From the NCBI GenBank assembly GCA_023630585.1, contig CM042551.1, positions 21,744,501 to 21,808,500 on the forward strand: DNA of 64,000 bases. The letters are read 5' to 3'. Below the pieces are notes generated by a model. That model searched no databases. It was not told the origin of the DNA and saw nothing but the letters and a program-made list of their open reading frames with translations. Shown here piece after piece: positions 26,065 through 38,561 of the stretch (position 1 is the stretch's first letter; each line of letters begins with the position of its first letter). Source of the DNA: Cranoglanis bouderius (lineage: Eukaryota; Chordata; Actinopteri; Siluriformes; Cranoglanididae). The position numbers and the translations under genes were made by a program.

Positions 26065-27230
26065 TTACACCGGGGGGGCTGTCAGGCCTGCAGCTGACTT
26101 CCTCCCACCCTGGCGGGAGAGGTGATCTGTCACCACTATCTGTTTGCCCGACTTGTGGAATATCTCAAACCTGAATGGCTGAAATATCAGATACCAACAA
26201 GTGATCCATGTCTTGGCATTTGTCATGCGGTGGAACCAGTAGAGCGGGGCATGATCCAAATGGAGGGAAAAGGGGCATCCAAGTAGGTAGAACCAGAGGA
26301 TGAGGACCGCTCACTTGATGGCCAGACACTCCTTCTCTATTGTGCTGTACTTACCCTCCCTCACTGAAAGCTTTCGGGATGATATATTGGGGGATGGGGT
26401 GGCTGCAGCTCAGGTGGTAGTGCGGGTTGTCAACTAATCACAGGGTTGGTAGTTCGATCCCTGGCCCCCCAAATGCCAAAGTGTCATTTCACAATACACT
26501 GAACCCCAAGTTGCTCCCGATAGCTGGCTAGCGCCTTGCATGGCAGCTCTGCTGTCATTGGTGTGTGAGAGTATGTGTGAATGGGTGAATGAGAAACAGT
26601 GTAAAGCGCTTTATAGAACTGATAAGGTTAAAAGGTGCTATATAAGTGTAGACCATATACAGCATGGGCAGCTCCTCCCCCTCCACCACAAAATGGCCCC
26701 CATCCCTTTGTCCAATGTGCCAAAAGAATGCAACAGCGTGCTGCCACACAAAACTGCTTTTACCTGGCAAAAAGCCTCCTCACATGGTTCCGTCCACTGC
26801 ACTGAATCTGGTGTGCCAGGGAGGTCAGTCAGCAGGCTGGTGACATCCAAAAAATTAGGTACAAGCCTATGATAATAGCCAGCCAGCCCCAGACACTGCC
26901 TCACCCCCTTTTTGGTCTTGGATTTTGGGCAGGCTCCAATGGCTGCTGTTTTATCAATTTGGGGACGCACCTGCCTATGGCCCAAGAGGAAGCCCAGATC
27001 TCAGGACAGCTCTTAGATGTTGTAAATCCACCTGCCAATTGTTACTATAAATGATTGTCAGCTAAATAGTCAGCAGCATATGCTCTGTGCGAGTGTATTA
27101 TTCTGTCCTTGAGACACTGAAACATTGCTAGGGCTCCAAACAAACCAAACAGAAGGGTGACAAATTGGTGTAACCCTATTCCACTCAGTGCAACAGAGTA
27201 CTAAAAGGTTTTGAGGTCCTGGCATAAGGA
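26065..27230 (-). pseudogene. Ty3/Gypsy pol relic (RT to RNase H), split by a SINE
   Basis: In - strand order, 27,200-27,040 gives GLHQFVTLLFGLFGALAMF and YAADYLADN, a decayed RT catalytic box. 26,985-26,650 gives GHRQVRPQIDKTAAIGACPK, VRQCLGLAGYYHRLVPNF and VQWTEPCEEAFCQVKA, the RT thumb and start of RNase H. 26,259-26,065 gives DHAPLYWFHRM, FEIFHKSGKQIVVTDHLSR, the RNase H end. The Asp codons of the RT box are mutated and stops are present. Between the last two parts lies the SINE at about 26,386-26,647. No LTRs recognised. The GC-rich stretch 27,231-27,430 may be another part of the same element. Confidence 0.75.
26386..26647 (+). mobile_element. tRNA-derived SINE inserted in the Gypsy relic
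   Basis: The head contains an A-box-like gctcaggtggtagtg (about 26,408-26,422) and a B-box-like ggtagttcgatcc (about 26,449-26,461), spaced as in a tRNA promoter. The body (gttgctcccgatagctggct, gtgtaaagcgctttatagaa, gtgctatataagtgtagacc) is shared with the copy at 46,306-46,512. Gypsy sequence resumes on both sides, with a short atata-containing repeat at each edge, consistent with target duplication. Confidence 0.7.
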
Positions 27231-27435
27231 GCTGGAACTGGAGGGGGAAGAGAGAGAGAGAGCAAGGAGAAGATAAAGGAGAGCCACCTGCCGCTGCGGA
27301 AGGCACCAGGTGATCCTCCGTTTGCTGCATGGAATCCCAGTTGGTGGCACTGGACCCACACCACTGTTCCTGCCAGGAGCCAAGCGATGAACTACTCCAG
27401 CACCCCCAGATGGAGAATTTCTCTGAATCCTCCCT

Positions 27436-28345
27436 TCAGTCTCCTCTTCAGGAGGTGAAATGCTGCTCAATTGGGTTAAGGTCTGGTGATTGACTTGGCC
27501 AGTCTAAAACCTTCCACTTTCCCCCCTGATGAAGTCATTTGTTGAGTTGGCAGTATGTTTTGGATCATTGTCTTGCTGCATGATGAAGTTCCTCATGATT
27601 AATTTGGATGCATTTCTCTGTAAATTGGCAGACAAAATGTTCCTGTAAACTTCTGAATTCATTCTGCTGCTACCATCATGAATTCCATCATCAATAAAGA
27701 TCAGTGAGCCTGTTGCAGAAGCAGCCATGCAAGCCCAAGCCGTGACACTACCTCCACCATGTTTCACTTGTATGTTTTGGATCATGAGCAGATCTTTTCT
27801 TTCTCCAGACTTTGGTCTTTCCATCACTTTGGTAGAGGTTAATATTGGTTCTAGAACTTTTGTGGCTCATCTCTGTATTTCTTTGTGAATTCCAATCTGG
27901 CTTTCCAGTTCTTACTGCTGATGAGTTTTTTGCATCTTGTGGTATGGCCTCTATATTTCTGCACTTGAAGTCTTCTTCGAACAGTGGATTGTGATACCTT
28001 CACCCCTGCCCTGTGGAGGTTGTTGTTGATGTCACTGACTGTTGTTTTGGGGGTTTTCTTCACAGCTCTCACAATAATTATGTGATCAACTGTTGTTATT
28101 CTTCTTGACCGACCACCTTATTTGATGTCTGGATGTTAAATGTGTGGGTTCAAACATAAGGTGCCATGTTGTAAGTTCTTTAACATGTCTAGCTGTACAT
28201 ATCAGGAAATTGAACTGCTGAAATTCTGATCTATTTTCTCATATTAATCTTTTGATATCAAACCCAAATATCTTCAGTGTATACCAAAAACCCCCCCCAA
28301 AAACAGCATTGGCCTTGCCATTACACTATTTTTTGGTGGGGACTG
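27436..28345 (-). mobile_element. Tc1-like transposon relic
   Basis: The right end reads ttttttggtggggactg and is followed by TA (28,346-28,347). - strand segments are MRAVKKTPKTTVSDINNNLH and VRRRLQVQKYRGHTTRCKKL (28,072-27,851), then QVKHGGGSVTAWACMA, MQQDNDPKHTANSTNDFI and PDLNPIEQHF (27,827-27,440). The second Asp and the Glu regions survive, but the first Asp region is damaged and the helix-turn-helix start is missing. The left terminal repeat is lost where it abuts the Gypsy relic. Confidence 0.75.
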
Positions 28346-28347
28346 TA

Positions 28348-29190
28348 ACCACTTAAACTACTTTTAGTCATAACAGGTAGCATAAACAGGCGTTCACAGC
28401 ACATTACAAAGACAACAAAAGATTACAGAATCACAAATTTGTAGAAATCTACACTAATTTCTATATAAACGTTCGTTATAAAGATTTGGCTTACAGCTCT
28501 ACACAGGAATAGTTTAGTTAAACTAATTTGTAGGAAATACAATAAGATCTGTTATGTCTGTACCACATTCTGAAACTACTATATTATTTTATGGATTTAT
28601 GAGGCAACAGCATTTAATATAAATTCTAAAATGCAAATGTAGCGCGGAAACATTATAAATCCTTCCACAGATACTTTTAATACATCTTTGAAGTTTTGAG
28701 ATGCGAGTGAAATTCCAAGCAGTGCCAGTCTCAGTGGAGAAAAATCAGTCAACCAGTTGAAAATGAGCTTATACAGGCTTTTGCTCCCACCAGTGACAGA
28801 GCAACACAAGAATGTAGTTTTGCTTTTTTTTTTTCACAGATAGTTAAAGATTAGAATTCACGTATGAAGCCAATGAGCATAAATATTTTGCAGAGCCATG
28901 TCTGGTAGCATAGGGGAGTTAGGAAGAGTGCATCTTCACAGTTTTCAATCTCTGTCCATTTGCATGTGACTTGAAAACACCTGGCTCAGTACACCGTGTA
29001 GTTTTAACAGCAATGCTATGGAGAACTGTAGGCATAACTTATGGTTGCCATGTGGGGTTTCTCAGAGTACAGTCACGAACACCCTCATGAGGATATAGCA
29101 TGCACACCTTCTGTCACAGAGCCAGAACTTGCTATATTTCCATGCAACATGATGTTAATCTTAAATGCGTCTTTATTCAATTTGAATATG
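28348..29190. other. non-genic DNA
   Basis: No supported gene or known repeat. Confidence 0.5.
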
Positions 29191-29194
29191 AAGG

Positions 29195-29223
29195 AGAAAG
29201 AAAGAAAGAAAGAAAGAAAGAAG
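29195..29223. repeat. (GAAA)n microsatellite
   Basis: About seven GAAA units. Confidence 0.9.
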
Positions 29224-29637
29224 AAGGTTCCTTGTGGTGCAGACCACATGAAAATCAAATAATATGTTTTGACATTAAGAGTATTGTTTCCAAAGCACCA
29301 TTACAAGTCAGACCACTGGTATGTTTACTTTGAGGCTGTAGAGACATGTCGGTCCTAGCCTTGCATGTACACAGGATCAGCTCAACTAAAGATGGGATGT
29401 TTTCCCAACCTGGCTTCATGAACCTGATACAAACTCTAGCAGTAAGTATGAAATTAAAGCTTTCCCCACCTTTCATTGTAAGGTAAGGCATATTTGTCCA
29501 TTTCCACAGTTAATAGCCATGTAGTTCCTTAACTGGCATAGTCTGATTCTGTCTTTCCTCTCAGTGGGACTTGTGGTATGACATACTGATATTCAAGAAA
29601 GTGAGTTAAACATGGAATAGTTGTAAAATGTGGCTTG

Positions 29638-29639
<2 letters not shown>
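29224..29639. other. non-genic DNA
   Basis: No supported gene. Confidence 0.5.

Positions 29640-29704
<65 letters not shown>
29640..29704. repeat. (CT)n microsatellite
   Basis: About 65 bp of perfect CT repeat, followed by imperfect GTCT units to about 29,725. Confidence 0.96.
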
Positions 29705-29708
<4 letters not shown>

Positions 29709-29725
29709 GTGTCTGTCTGTCTCTC

Positions 29726-31672
29726 AGCAATGCCATGCAATTATAAGACACTATGCAGTCCTAAATAGCTTAATTTTAACATGTTTCACATGAAACATCA
29801 TGCGTACAATCTTTAGCATGGCATAGTATAACATTGTCTATAAGACGAGATTAACATAGTGTCTCCTGCCAGAGTCACTTTCAAACTGAAAACCAAAGAG
29901 GCGTGTCCACACAACCACAAAGAAATTGTTTAACCCTTTCATACAACTGTTACTTCCGGTTCACTGATCTGATTGGACGAGAGGTGTTCTGAGAGCGCTG
30001 ATATTCAGTATCACGGCACTGGGACGTGTCACCGTGTGTATCCCTCCACTCGTCTGTGTTCACTACATAACATTATAATTCTAGCAATAGTTCATTACAC
30101 TGAAGCCCTTACTACACTTACTACGGGCTGTCAGTCAATCTATGCGTTACCATGGCAACACATAACGCTCTATCCAGGTGTGGATTCTGTGATAAAAAAA
30201 ATTCATTGTTGGAGCAAAAATACACAAAAAACGTTTGGCCATATGTGCCTGAAATGTCAATAACAAAAATGATGGATGCCAAAGTGAAGTGAAGTAACTA
30301 ACACTACATACAATGTAAGGCCCATTATACGAACCAAACCTTAAGATACCACAGTAATAAAATACCCACATAATTACATGCACCCACATCCTTTTGCATA
30401 CACATGCCTGTTGCAAAATAGTGGTATTTTCCTTCTTCCTCTTCCTCTACCATTCAGATGACTTACAAAACATGTGTACAGATACTAGTGTGATATTCTC
30501 CACAAAATGGAATGTATTTTTCCAGGTGAAGCTATTATTCACTCATCACACCATTTCTGCTAATATGTGAGTAATGCAAAATTTTATACACAAAAGGTTT
30601 GATAAGTGACGATGATGAACATTTCTGAAATAATCATCGCTCACAGGAATGTTTCTATGTTGGAAATGAAATATTACAGATTTAAGAGGTGATGAAATGT
30701 TGCTATGGTTTTGCAGTTTGTTCTCTTGGGTTAATTTTTTGTTTCGTTTCGTTAGCATCCTGGAAGATGTCTGTATGTATTGCACTGCATATCAAGTGCA
30801 ATGAGTTTGATCCAAATACAGAGTCAGGTTTCCCAAATCCAGAGCGTTATATAAAAAAAGAGTACATACAGATAACAATAGAACACTTTGAGACCTTTGA
30901 TTTTCAGGTCAAATCTAAAGTGCTAAAATGTTGTTTTAAAAAAGATTCATATTTAATGCATATGTACTAAAAATAAATACCTCATTGGTTTTCTCTTTGA
31001 AAGGTCACGTTGCTGGCTAATAAGAAAAAATGTCTCATTTACAACATGGTATGGGTACACCACACACTGAAAAGTAATACTTTACGTTAATGTTCCCTTG
31101 ATTGACGTTATTTAACACATTAGGTAACATGAACTAACTGTGTACTTCAGCATTAATACATCTTTAACAAAGTCACTAACACTTGTAGGAATTGCTGTTT
31201 TTTTAAAATAATAAAACAATTAAGCCAAATAATCAACACCTGCATTACCCACTGAGAGAAAAAGATTTTTGTTTGCGTTATCAAACCCTTAGGGAGCATC
31301 TGACACTGCCACACCAAAGGTGTTTGCCTCCTCACCATGGCAACTGGCAGAAACCTGATTGTGCTGGCCATGTGGGAAGTGCTGCAAGGACAACAGGAAG
31401 TGCCCTGGCTCCGGCAGCCAGGCTTCAAAGAATTCCAGGAAGTTATTGTACTCTGTGGAATGGACTGAAGAATGCGGCATGTCTGCTACTCAGCAAGAGC
31501 TGGGGACAGACTGCGAGCCACACAGAGTGATGGGCCTTTGAAGATAAGGTGTCTGTGTTTGATGCGTGTGCCACTGGCCTGGACCGGCCACTCATGGCTG
31601 CGGACCCGACATCTCCCTCCACCACCATGCCCTCAGTAATTGACTCTAGTACGTTCAACACTGCCGGTAATA
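29726..31672. other. non-genic DNA, with a GC-richer patch at 31,270-31,660
   Basis: No gene can be supported. 31,270-31,660 is noticeably richer in G+C than its surroundings and has open frames on both strands, but I recognise no domain or splice pattern. It may be the remains of a retroelement. It directly precedes the Tc1-type element at 31,675. Confidence 0.4.
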
Positions 31673-31674
31673 TA

Positions 31675-32339
31675 CAACCCCAATTCCAAAAAAGTTGGGA
31701 CGCTGTGTAAAATGTAAATAAATACAGAATGCAATGATTTGCAAATTTCGATTCGTCTGACCACAGAACAGTTTTCCACTGCCTCAGTCCATTTCAAATG
31801 AGCTTTGGCCCAGAGAAGACGGCGGCGTTTCTGGATCATGTTCACATTTGGCTTTTTTTTTGCATGATAGAGCTTTAACCAGCATTTGTGGATGGCGCGG
31901 CAAACTGTGTTCACAGACAATGAGTTCTGGAGGTGTTTCTGAGCCTATTACAGAATCATGCATTTGGGCCTGAGATCACCGGCATGCAATATTGATTTTC
32001 ACCCTTGTTCCTTGCGCACAGAGATTTCTCCAGATTCTGGGAATCTTTTGATGATATTATATACTGTAGATGATGAGATAGTCGTACCCTTCGCAATTTT
32101 ACGTTGAGGAACATTATTCTGAAATTGTTCTACAAATTGTAGATGCCCCAACGTTTTTGAGATGTGTTGCGGCCATCAAAATTCAAAATTACCTTAGTTT
32201 TTTCTTAAAATGGTACATTTACTCAGTTTAAACATTTGATATGTTCTATTGTGAATAAAATATGGGTTTATGAGATTTGCAAATCATTGCATTTTGTTTT
32301 TATTTACACAGTGTCCCAACTTTTTTGGAATTGGGGTTG
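31675..32339 (-). mobile_element. short Tc1-like element with perfect terminal inverted repeats
   Basis: The left end caaccccaattccaaaaaag and the right end cttttttggaattggggttg are exact inverses. The match continues to at least 26 bp. TA flanks lie at 31,673-31,674 and 32,340-32,341. Beyond the outer arms, an inner inverted match (atgatttgcaaat/atttgcaaatcat) shows long terminal repeats. The 665-bp body encodes only - strand remnants (CRAIHKCWLKLYHAKKKPNV, RRLLWAKAHLKWTEAV) that match the middle of a Tc1 transposase. It is a non-autonomous deletion derivative. The same end occurs alone at 63,713-63,755. Confidence 0.9.
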
Positions 32340-32544
32340 TATCATGGAAGGGCTGACTGACATAATAATGGTTTAAAAAAAGGCACCTGAAGGAGTATGC
32401 ATATTATAATTCTGACCATGAATCATACTGATAAAAAACTAAAGGTTTATTTGTGCTCCTTCATGTCAATATCTAATCTCTTAACAGATATAAATGAAAT
32501 AATGATATCTGAACTCATTTGTCAGGACAACTGGATACATTTTG

Positions 32545-33050
32545 AGGAACAAGACTCAAAAGGGAACCTATGTATCCTTATCTACATAACCCCGGATAGT
32601 GCAATTATAAATCATTACTCTTCTATAACTGTATACTGTATAGTCAAAATGTGGTAAGTGTATTAACAGGAACTTGAGTATGAGCATCAGAGTCATTTCT
32701 GAATTCATTATAGTTTTAACGTTAAGTCTGTTGTATCGAACTGAAGTTATTAACTGTGATGGAGACTTGAGTGTAATCTGTTCTTAGTCCTAAGGCTATC
32801 CAACGAAGAACATCCACAGCCATCTTTATGGTTTTTAAGTGGTACCATCCTCAGTAATCTCAATGATTTTTAGGCTATCCATGTGGGGCAGCAGCGAGTG
32901 ATTTTCAGGTGATGAGAACTCGAAACAGAAGTAGGGCATCAGGACGGATCAGGCAGATCTAGAGAGCAGAAGGGGTCAGGATCACTGGCATCTCAGGAGC
33001 AGCATGTGTAGCTCAAGAGAGAGAGAGAGAGACAGAGAGAGAGAGAAACT
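32545..33050 (+). repeat. fish interspersed repeat, 3' half
   Basis: Contains gactcaaaagggaaccta, ccccggatagtgcaattata, ggatcaggcagatctagaga and a terminal GA-rich run (33,015-33,047). In the teleost family this follows the gaggaaaaactccctgagat segment seen at 2,638-2,815, so the two loci hold complementary pieces of one family (from memory of the family; not searched). Confidence 0.5.
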
Positions 33051-34358
33051 TTATCATATAATATTATATTATATATATTATTAGGTATTCTCTTGTCCTT
33101 TAATGGTTTAAAACAATGGACATTTTGTGCAGAGTGTGAGCAGAGACATCGGCAGTACTAGCTCTCACTATTTCTGTGTGAACATACTTTAATTTGACTT
33201 CATTTCATTTCATAATTTTCAACCCACTACATTCCTTCAGCAGCCCAACACACCCTCCCCACCACCAGCAGAGCCCTTATTAGGATAGGACCAGTGGCTT
33301 GTTCCGGATGGTTCACTGTGACAGTCGCTCTTCTTAATTTGTGGATAGAGGGGATGTACCTGGGAGTGAGGGTGAAAGGCCAAAGGTTAACACTACAGGC
33401 TAAGCTTTAGCAACAAACAAATTGTCTGATGATCACCCCATACCTTTCTCCAACCAGCTCAGAAAGCCCTAAAGCCCCAGCACACTCAAAACAAACATGG
33501 TGCTGTCTTTCTCTCTCAGCCATTACAGGATTAAAAGGGAAAAGAGCTTTGAGTATGGCCAATGAACATACTTTCATAGTCATTCCATCCGCTTCAGTTT
33601 ATAAAAGGTGAATGGCAAATTGTAAACAATATTAATTAGTAATAACTACTTTAAAAAAAAAAAAAAAAAAATTATTCTCTTGTAGTGCAGCCAACATACT
33701 CCATGTTAATAAACAGTAACAACTCTCTTAAGTTATTTGGAGACCATAACATTTCTGTTGCACACTAACTTTATTCAGAAGTTTAATCTTTTGATTAAAA
33801 ACAGGAACGCTATTTATTTCAGTTGAAGTTTCAATAGAAGCTTAATGCTTTTTTCCCCTCTCTCCACATTTTCTTCTAATTAACTTTTGGAAACATAGCT
33901 CATGTCAGACACAACGAGGCCATGGATGATGATCAGAGAAAGTTGATGCTGTAGTTGCTTGCTGTTTGCATAGTGTTGACAGAGCATTTTAGCCTGCATG
34001 ACTGTGCTGAACTTGGTGTAAATAATGCCATGTTGGCCCACAGTGATGGTGTGTTTTTCAGTAGAGGGGTTAATGGTTTTGACCCCAGTGTTTTGCTCCC
34101 TGTGAGGCACAGGTATGTACAGCGGATAAGGGAGACAGCATTAACTCAAATTACGTTGCTGAAAACAAGCATTATTAAATCTGTTCTTCTTTTTCTTTTT
34201 TTCCAAACAATGACTGGGGTCATTTTACACACATAAAATAATTAGAATTAAAATTGATTAAATAACCAACACTCCATCTACACTCAATTCTTATTGGTAA
34301 TACTTAAACATTATTTAAAAACTACTACAAAGTCATTACTATAGTTCAGTTGGGAAAT
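33051..34358. other. non-genic DNA
   Basis: AT-rich with an A run at about 33,652-33,670. No supported gene. Confidence 0.5.
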
Positions 34359-34387
34359 GGGGGGGGGGGGGGGGGTTGGGGGGGGGG
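34359..34387. repeat. poly(G) tract
   Basis: Two runs of G interrupted by TT. Could form a G-quadruplex on the + strand. Confidence 0.9.
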
Positions 34388-34487
34388 TGTTGTACTGGAC
34401 AGGTACTCAATTGGTAGCTATACAATATATTATCATATCACTAATACAGCATAAAGAAGCACAGAAAAGAAGTTATTCCATTCCAGC

Positions 34488-34488
<1 letters not shown>

Positions 34489-34559
<71 letters not shown>
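34489..34559. repeat. (ATT)n microsatellite
   Basis: About 70 bp of perfect ATT trinucleotide, only 100 bp from the poly(G) tract. Confidence 0.97.
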
Positions 34560-36269
34560 CTGTTGTTTATCTGTATGCACATGTGCAGTGGTATTTGGTA
34601 TGGTCACAAGACTCTTTGTAATATAATGATGTAGTGCCCCCCAGTGTTGGAGTATAGAAATATCCATGGACTGCATTTGGTGTCAACTGTTTCATATCAT
34701 TCCTTCTAAAGCCATGTGCTTTAGAGTGGTTGAATCAAAACTCATAGGATATAAAGTATATTAAATGTATAAGTTCCTGACAAATCTGTGGCTCTCAGTC
34801 TATTATCTCCACTTAATTCCTGACCATACTATGTTGCTTTCCTTGGGCTATGGGGATATTTACCCCTCAGAATTGTACAGAAATGCAATGATGAAATTGT
34901 AATTTTTTTGTATCACATTATGAGATTGGTTGTTTAAGTGGACATGTACCCTAAGATTTGAGAATTTTCATATTACTACAACTACAATGTTTATATTATA
35001 GTGATGAATCACAACAGAGATGACTTACAACTTTAGCGCTACAACTGAAAATCACTTGTTATGCCAGCATAATGCATAATTATGCACTTGTTTTAAATTT
35101 AATCTAATTATGCAATGTTTTAAAGCTGCAGAAATCAACTCCGGCTGCAACTAAAACGGTTCCAATAGTGTCTAAAAACTGTGCATGTAAAAAGCTTGTA
35201 GATCTCTTAAGCAAAACATAAAGTACAACTAGAACGTTTTAGTGCTGAATGGCAAATGAGATTGAAACATGAGAGAAGCATGCATTCAAAATGTTGGTAA
35301 ATTTACTGAATTTAAGTTAATTACAAACATCTTGTCAATCATGCATGTGCTTAAGTTGTTGTTGTTTGTAATTTGCTTGCAGCCTCTTGAAGGTCTGCAC
35401 AGAACACAGCAGAGTTGTTTTATTATTGGGAGCTGACTGGATGGAATTCCTTTCTAACAAAAGCGACCACAGGCAGGTTACTTAACAGGAGGGTTCATGA
35501 TGATAAGTAGTCTTTAGCTGTGAAGAATAACGTCCGGCCCTGCCAGGGATGTGTGCTTGGGTTTTTATTTTGGTTGCTGTCCTTAGTGCTGACTTTGCAA
35601 TGTTTACGGAGCTCTGCAGCTCTACCCATTGGAGACCCGTCTACCCTCTGACCTTCTTGCTAACTGCTATCAACTGTAAATGAGTTTGTTAATCAGTAAA
35701 ATACAATAATGTTTAACTGTAACTGTGCAGGAACAAATAAACAGTTCTTAGTAATAGAACTACAATTGCTATGTTAGCTTTAGGATTGAAATTGCCACAC
35801 ATTTTATCTCTGGTAAATAAATAACAAAATTGCCATTGAATTATTTGTATTTCTTTACATGCATTATTAAAGTATGATGCAGCATAATTCAAGCCAGCAA
35901 AATTGTGGCTCCGTAATTGTTTTTATATGTAGCTAGCTAGCGTCTTGATACGATTCATATCCATTTCATTTCTAAATGTTCTCTGGGTTGTAACATTAAT
36001 AATCGCTGTAAAATGTTCAATGTTAGTTCACGACATTGCAAAGTGTTAACACCATTAACTTTCCATTATCTTGTGTTCATCATTCACCCATCTATCTACA
36101 GCCATTGATGTGTAAGAGCTATAGTCTATCCCAATGATGCTTTTCTACTTTTGTCTTTAGGCAAACCATCATATGACCCTCTAAACCCAGACTACATTCT
36201 ATCAAAGTTTCCTCACAGATCTGACCCCTCACAGACCTGACCCCTTTCATGATTGGTTGACCGTAATTG
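34560..36269. other. non-genic DNA
   Basis: No supported gene. Contains a 14-bp perfect palindrome, tgcataattatgca, at 35,073-35,086, inside a stretch of near-octamer (ATGCA) motifs. Confidence 0.5.
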
Positions 36270-36768
36270 CACAGCATTTCAGCTGTCTAATTCACTGGCC
36301 TTCTAGGGACAAGATTAAAAAAATCTTTCTGCCCTGTCTGTTCAAAAGCCCCCAGTCAATTCAGTGAGGTGTATCATAGGTTTTATTGACTGACCAACAC
36401 CACTCAGTGCAAGAGCAATTACCTACTCCAACTATAAATCACACAACACCATCAAATTCCTGGTTGGCATCAGTCCTACAGGGTCTATCACATTTCTTTC
36501 CAAGTCTTGGGATTGGAGAACCAGTGACAGAACAATCACCAAATCATCTGGTATAATTGATCTTTTGGAAGAGGGAGACATTGTTATGGCTGACAGAGGA
36601 TTCAGTTTCCCTGGGTATATTGCTGCTGAAGGAGTCCAGCTTCTCATACCAGCTTCAACCTATGGAAAGATGAACAAGAACAGAAAAAAAGAGAAGAGAC
36701 GAGCAGAAACAGAACAATTACAACTGACTTACAGCCACACAGCCTTAGATGAAATCAACTGCAAATAA
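36270..36768 (+). pseudogene. IS5-like DDE transposase fragment (DDE_Tnp_4 type)
   Basis: The frame around 36,420-36,768 reads YSNYKSHNTIKFLVGISPTG, ITFLSKSWDWRTSDRTITKS and EEGDIVMADRGFSFPGYIAA, then LLIPAST. This is the core of the DDE_Tnp_4 superfamily (usual forms YSSYKSHNTVK, SDK, GDxVMADRGF). It contains the middle catalytic Asp region and the MADRGF block. In fish this domain is often joined to a THAP or unknown N-terminal domain, absent here. Upstream bases (36,270-36,420) match the preceding part in broken frames. The third acidic residue would lie beyond the stop at 36,768. I regard it as a dead fragment. Confidence 0.65.
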
Positions 36769-38561
36769 AAGAATACATTAAATCTCTCAGGATCTCACCA
36801 GAGGATGCTTAAACAACTCCAAAAACACCATTTTCACTTATTACAAACTAGTTTTCCTTTTCTTTTATACATGTACAAAAGCTCTTAATGAGAATTAACA
36901 GAGGTTTAGCTCTAGTTAATGTTGATGTTTTATTGAAAATAATAGTTTCATTTGAAGTCACCGTTATGGTGATTAGTGTTCCCTTTAGCTGTGCACTTCA
37001 CCCTTGTATTTTACTGTTAGTTTTCCTCTGACCATTGTAACAGTGTGTTTATAAAACACATTTGTTGTGCCAAAGGAAGCTGAGATAAAAAAGAGATCAG
37101 ATGATGCTGGCTCCTTATTAATGGCGACATAATCATCATGAAGTGGTCTGATTCACTGATCTCATCCAACGTCTAATCACTGATTATAAGTGTGTTGTCT
37201 CATTAATGCATTTAGAATTTCTCTTACCAACCCTGTGAGAGCCAACAGTGTTGTGACAATCTTATACTCTGAAGGATATATTTTTTTTAAATGCATGCAA
37301 AAAGTTTTAAACTACTGTATTCATTTAGACACACACAGACATCAACAATCAGCATATGAAACTCAACAATGGTGACAATCAACAAAAGAAGCTTCATACT
37401 GCAATGCATGCTGGGTGCTTTATTGGCATGAAAGTGCCAGACGTGTAGATCATGACTATATTGCATCCGTCGGTCCAAGGTCTTATCTGTATTCCTGCAC
37501 AACGTGCAAATCAGGTTAAGTAACTGGACAATTGACTATGACCCCTCTTAGATGTAGTTCCATATTTGAACGTCTAACTAGGGTTTTTTTTTCGGATGTC
37601 TGTGGACAGGTCGCAAGTCAGGTGAAGAACTGAAGAACTTTCTTGATCAAGAACAATTGCCATAGCATCAAACAATTTGTTCAAATATTTGGACAGTACA
37701 CAACAACAGCAATATGAACAATATGAATGCTACGACAGGCAACCACGCACTGCAACTAACACTGACAACTTTTGAATTGAATTGGCAAATCATATATCAG
37801 TTTCCTGCACCTGTCTTGCACATTCACAGACATCCCAAAAAAACTTCTAGCCAGACATTCAAATATTGTTCTACATATCTACATCCAAGAGGGATTGTAG
37901 TCAGACGTAGAGATACTGAACGTGATTTGCATATCGTGCAGACATACAGATATGGTCCTGGACTGACCGACACAATATAGACATGAGCTAGCCGCTTGGC
38001 AGATGTGTCATGTTTGCTGGGTATATAACATTTTAGGATTTTCTGATCAGTGTTCCTGGAATTGTTCCTGGAATTGTACCTGTGCCAAAGAAAACATTTC
38101 AGAAGCTTCCTCAGCTTCCTAATTTGCAGAATTAAACAGAGGTGTTGTGTGGCCTTCTAGAGTTCTCTCACATTTGCAGGGTTTAGTCTGTTTTACTCAG
38201 ATCAGTTGTGTTTCCCTCCATGGAGGAGCCAAGGAACACAATAATGAACTAAATGCTGGATAAGGTACAGAAAATGTTTTAAACTATTTATTTACATAAA
38301 CTATTTATTTTCAGTCATTTAGGCTCCATGTTGTCTGTGCTGAGTTGATTTTCACAATTTCTGCATGCACTTGCCAAAGGTTTGATGACCTTTTCATCAC
38401 TGTATTTCTGGAAAATAAATAGTGATTTTCACAAGTACTTTTCAGTTCCTTCCCTTTCTACACATCTCTCAGCTAATGATTTATTTTTTCATGTAATAAC
38501 ACTGTATGACACCAAAACAAAAGTATCAATTTCATGAAACATTTAAATTTTGGAAACATTC
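36769..38561. other. non-genic DNA
   Basis: No supported gene. The open frame at 37,714-37,980 lacks recognisable similarity. Confidence 0.5.

Noticed and set aside
31270..31660. GC-richer patch with open frames on both strands, considered as an exon
   Set aside because: No conserved motif and no coherent splice sites; left as unassigned.
37714..37980. 88-codon + strand open frame
   Set aside because: No domain, no splice context; composition like surrounding non-coding DNA.
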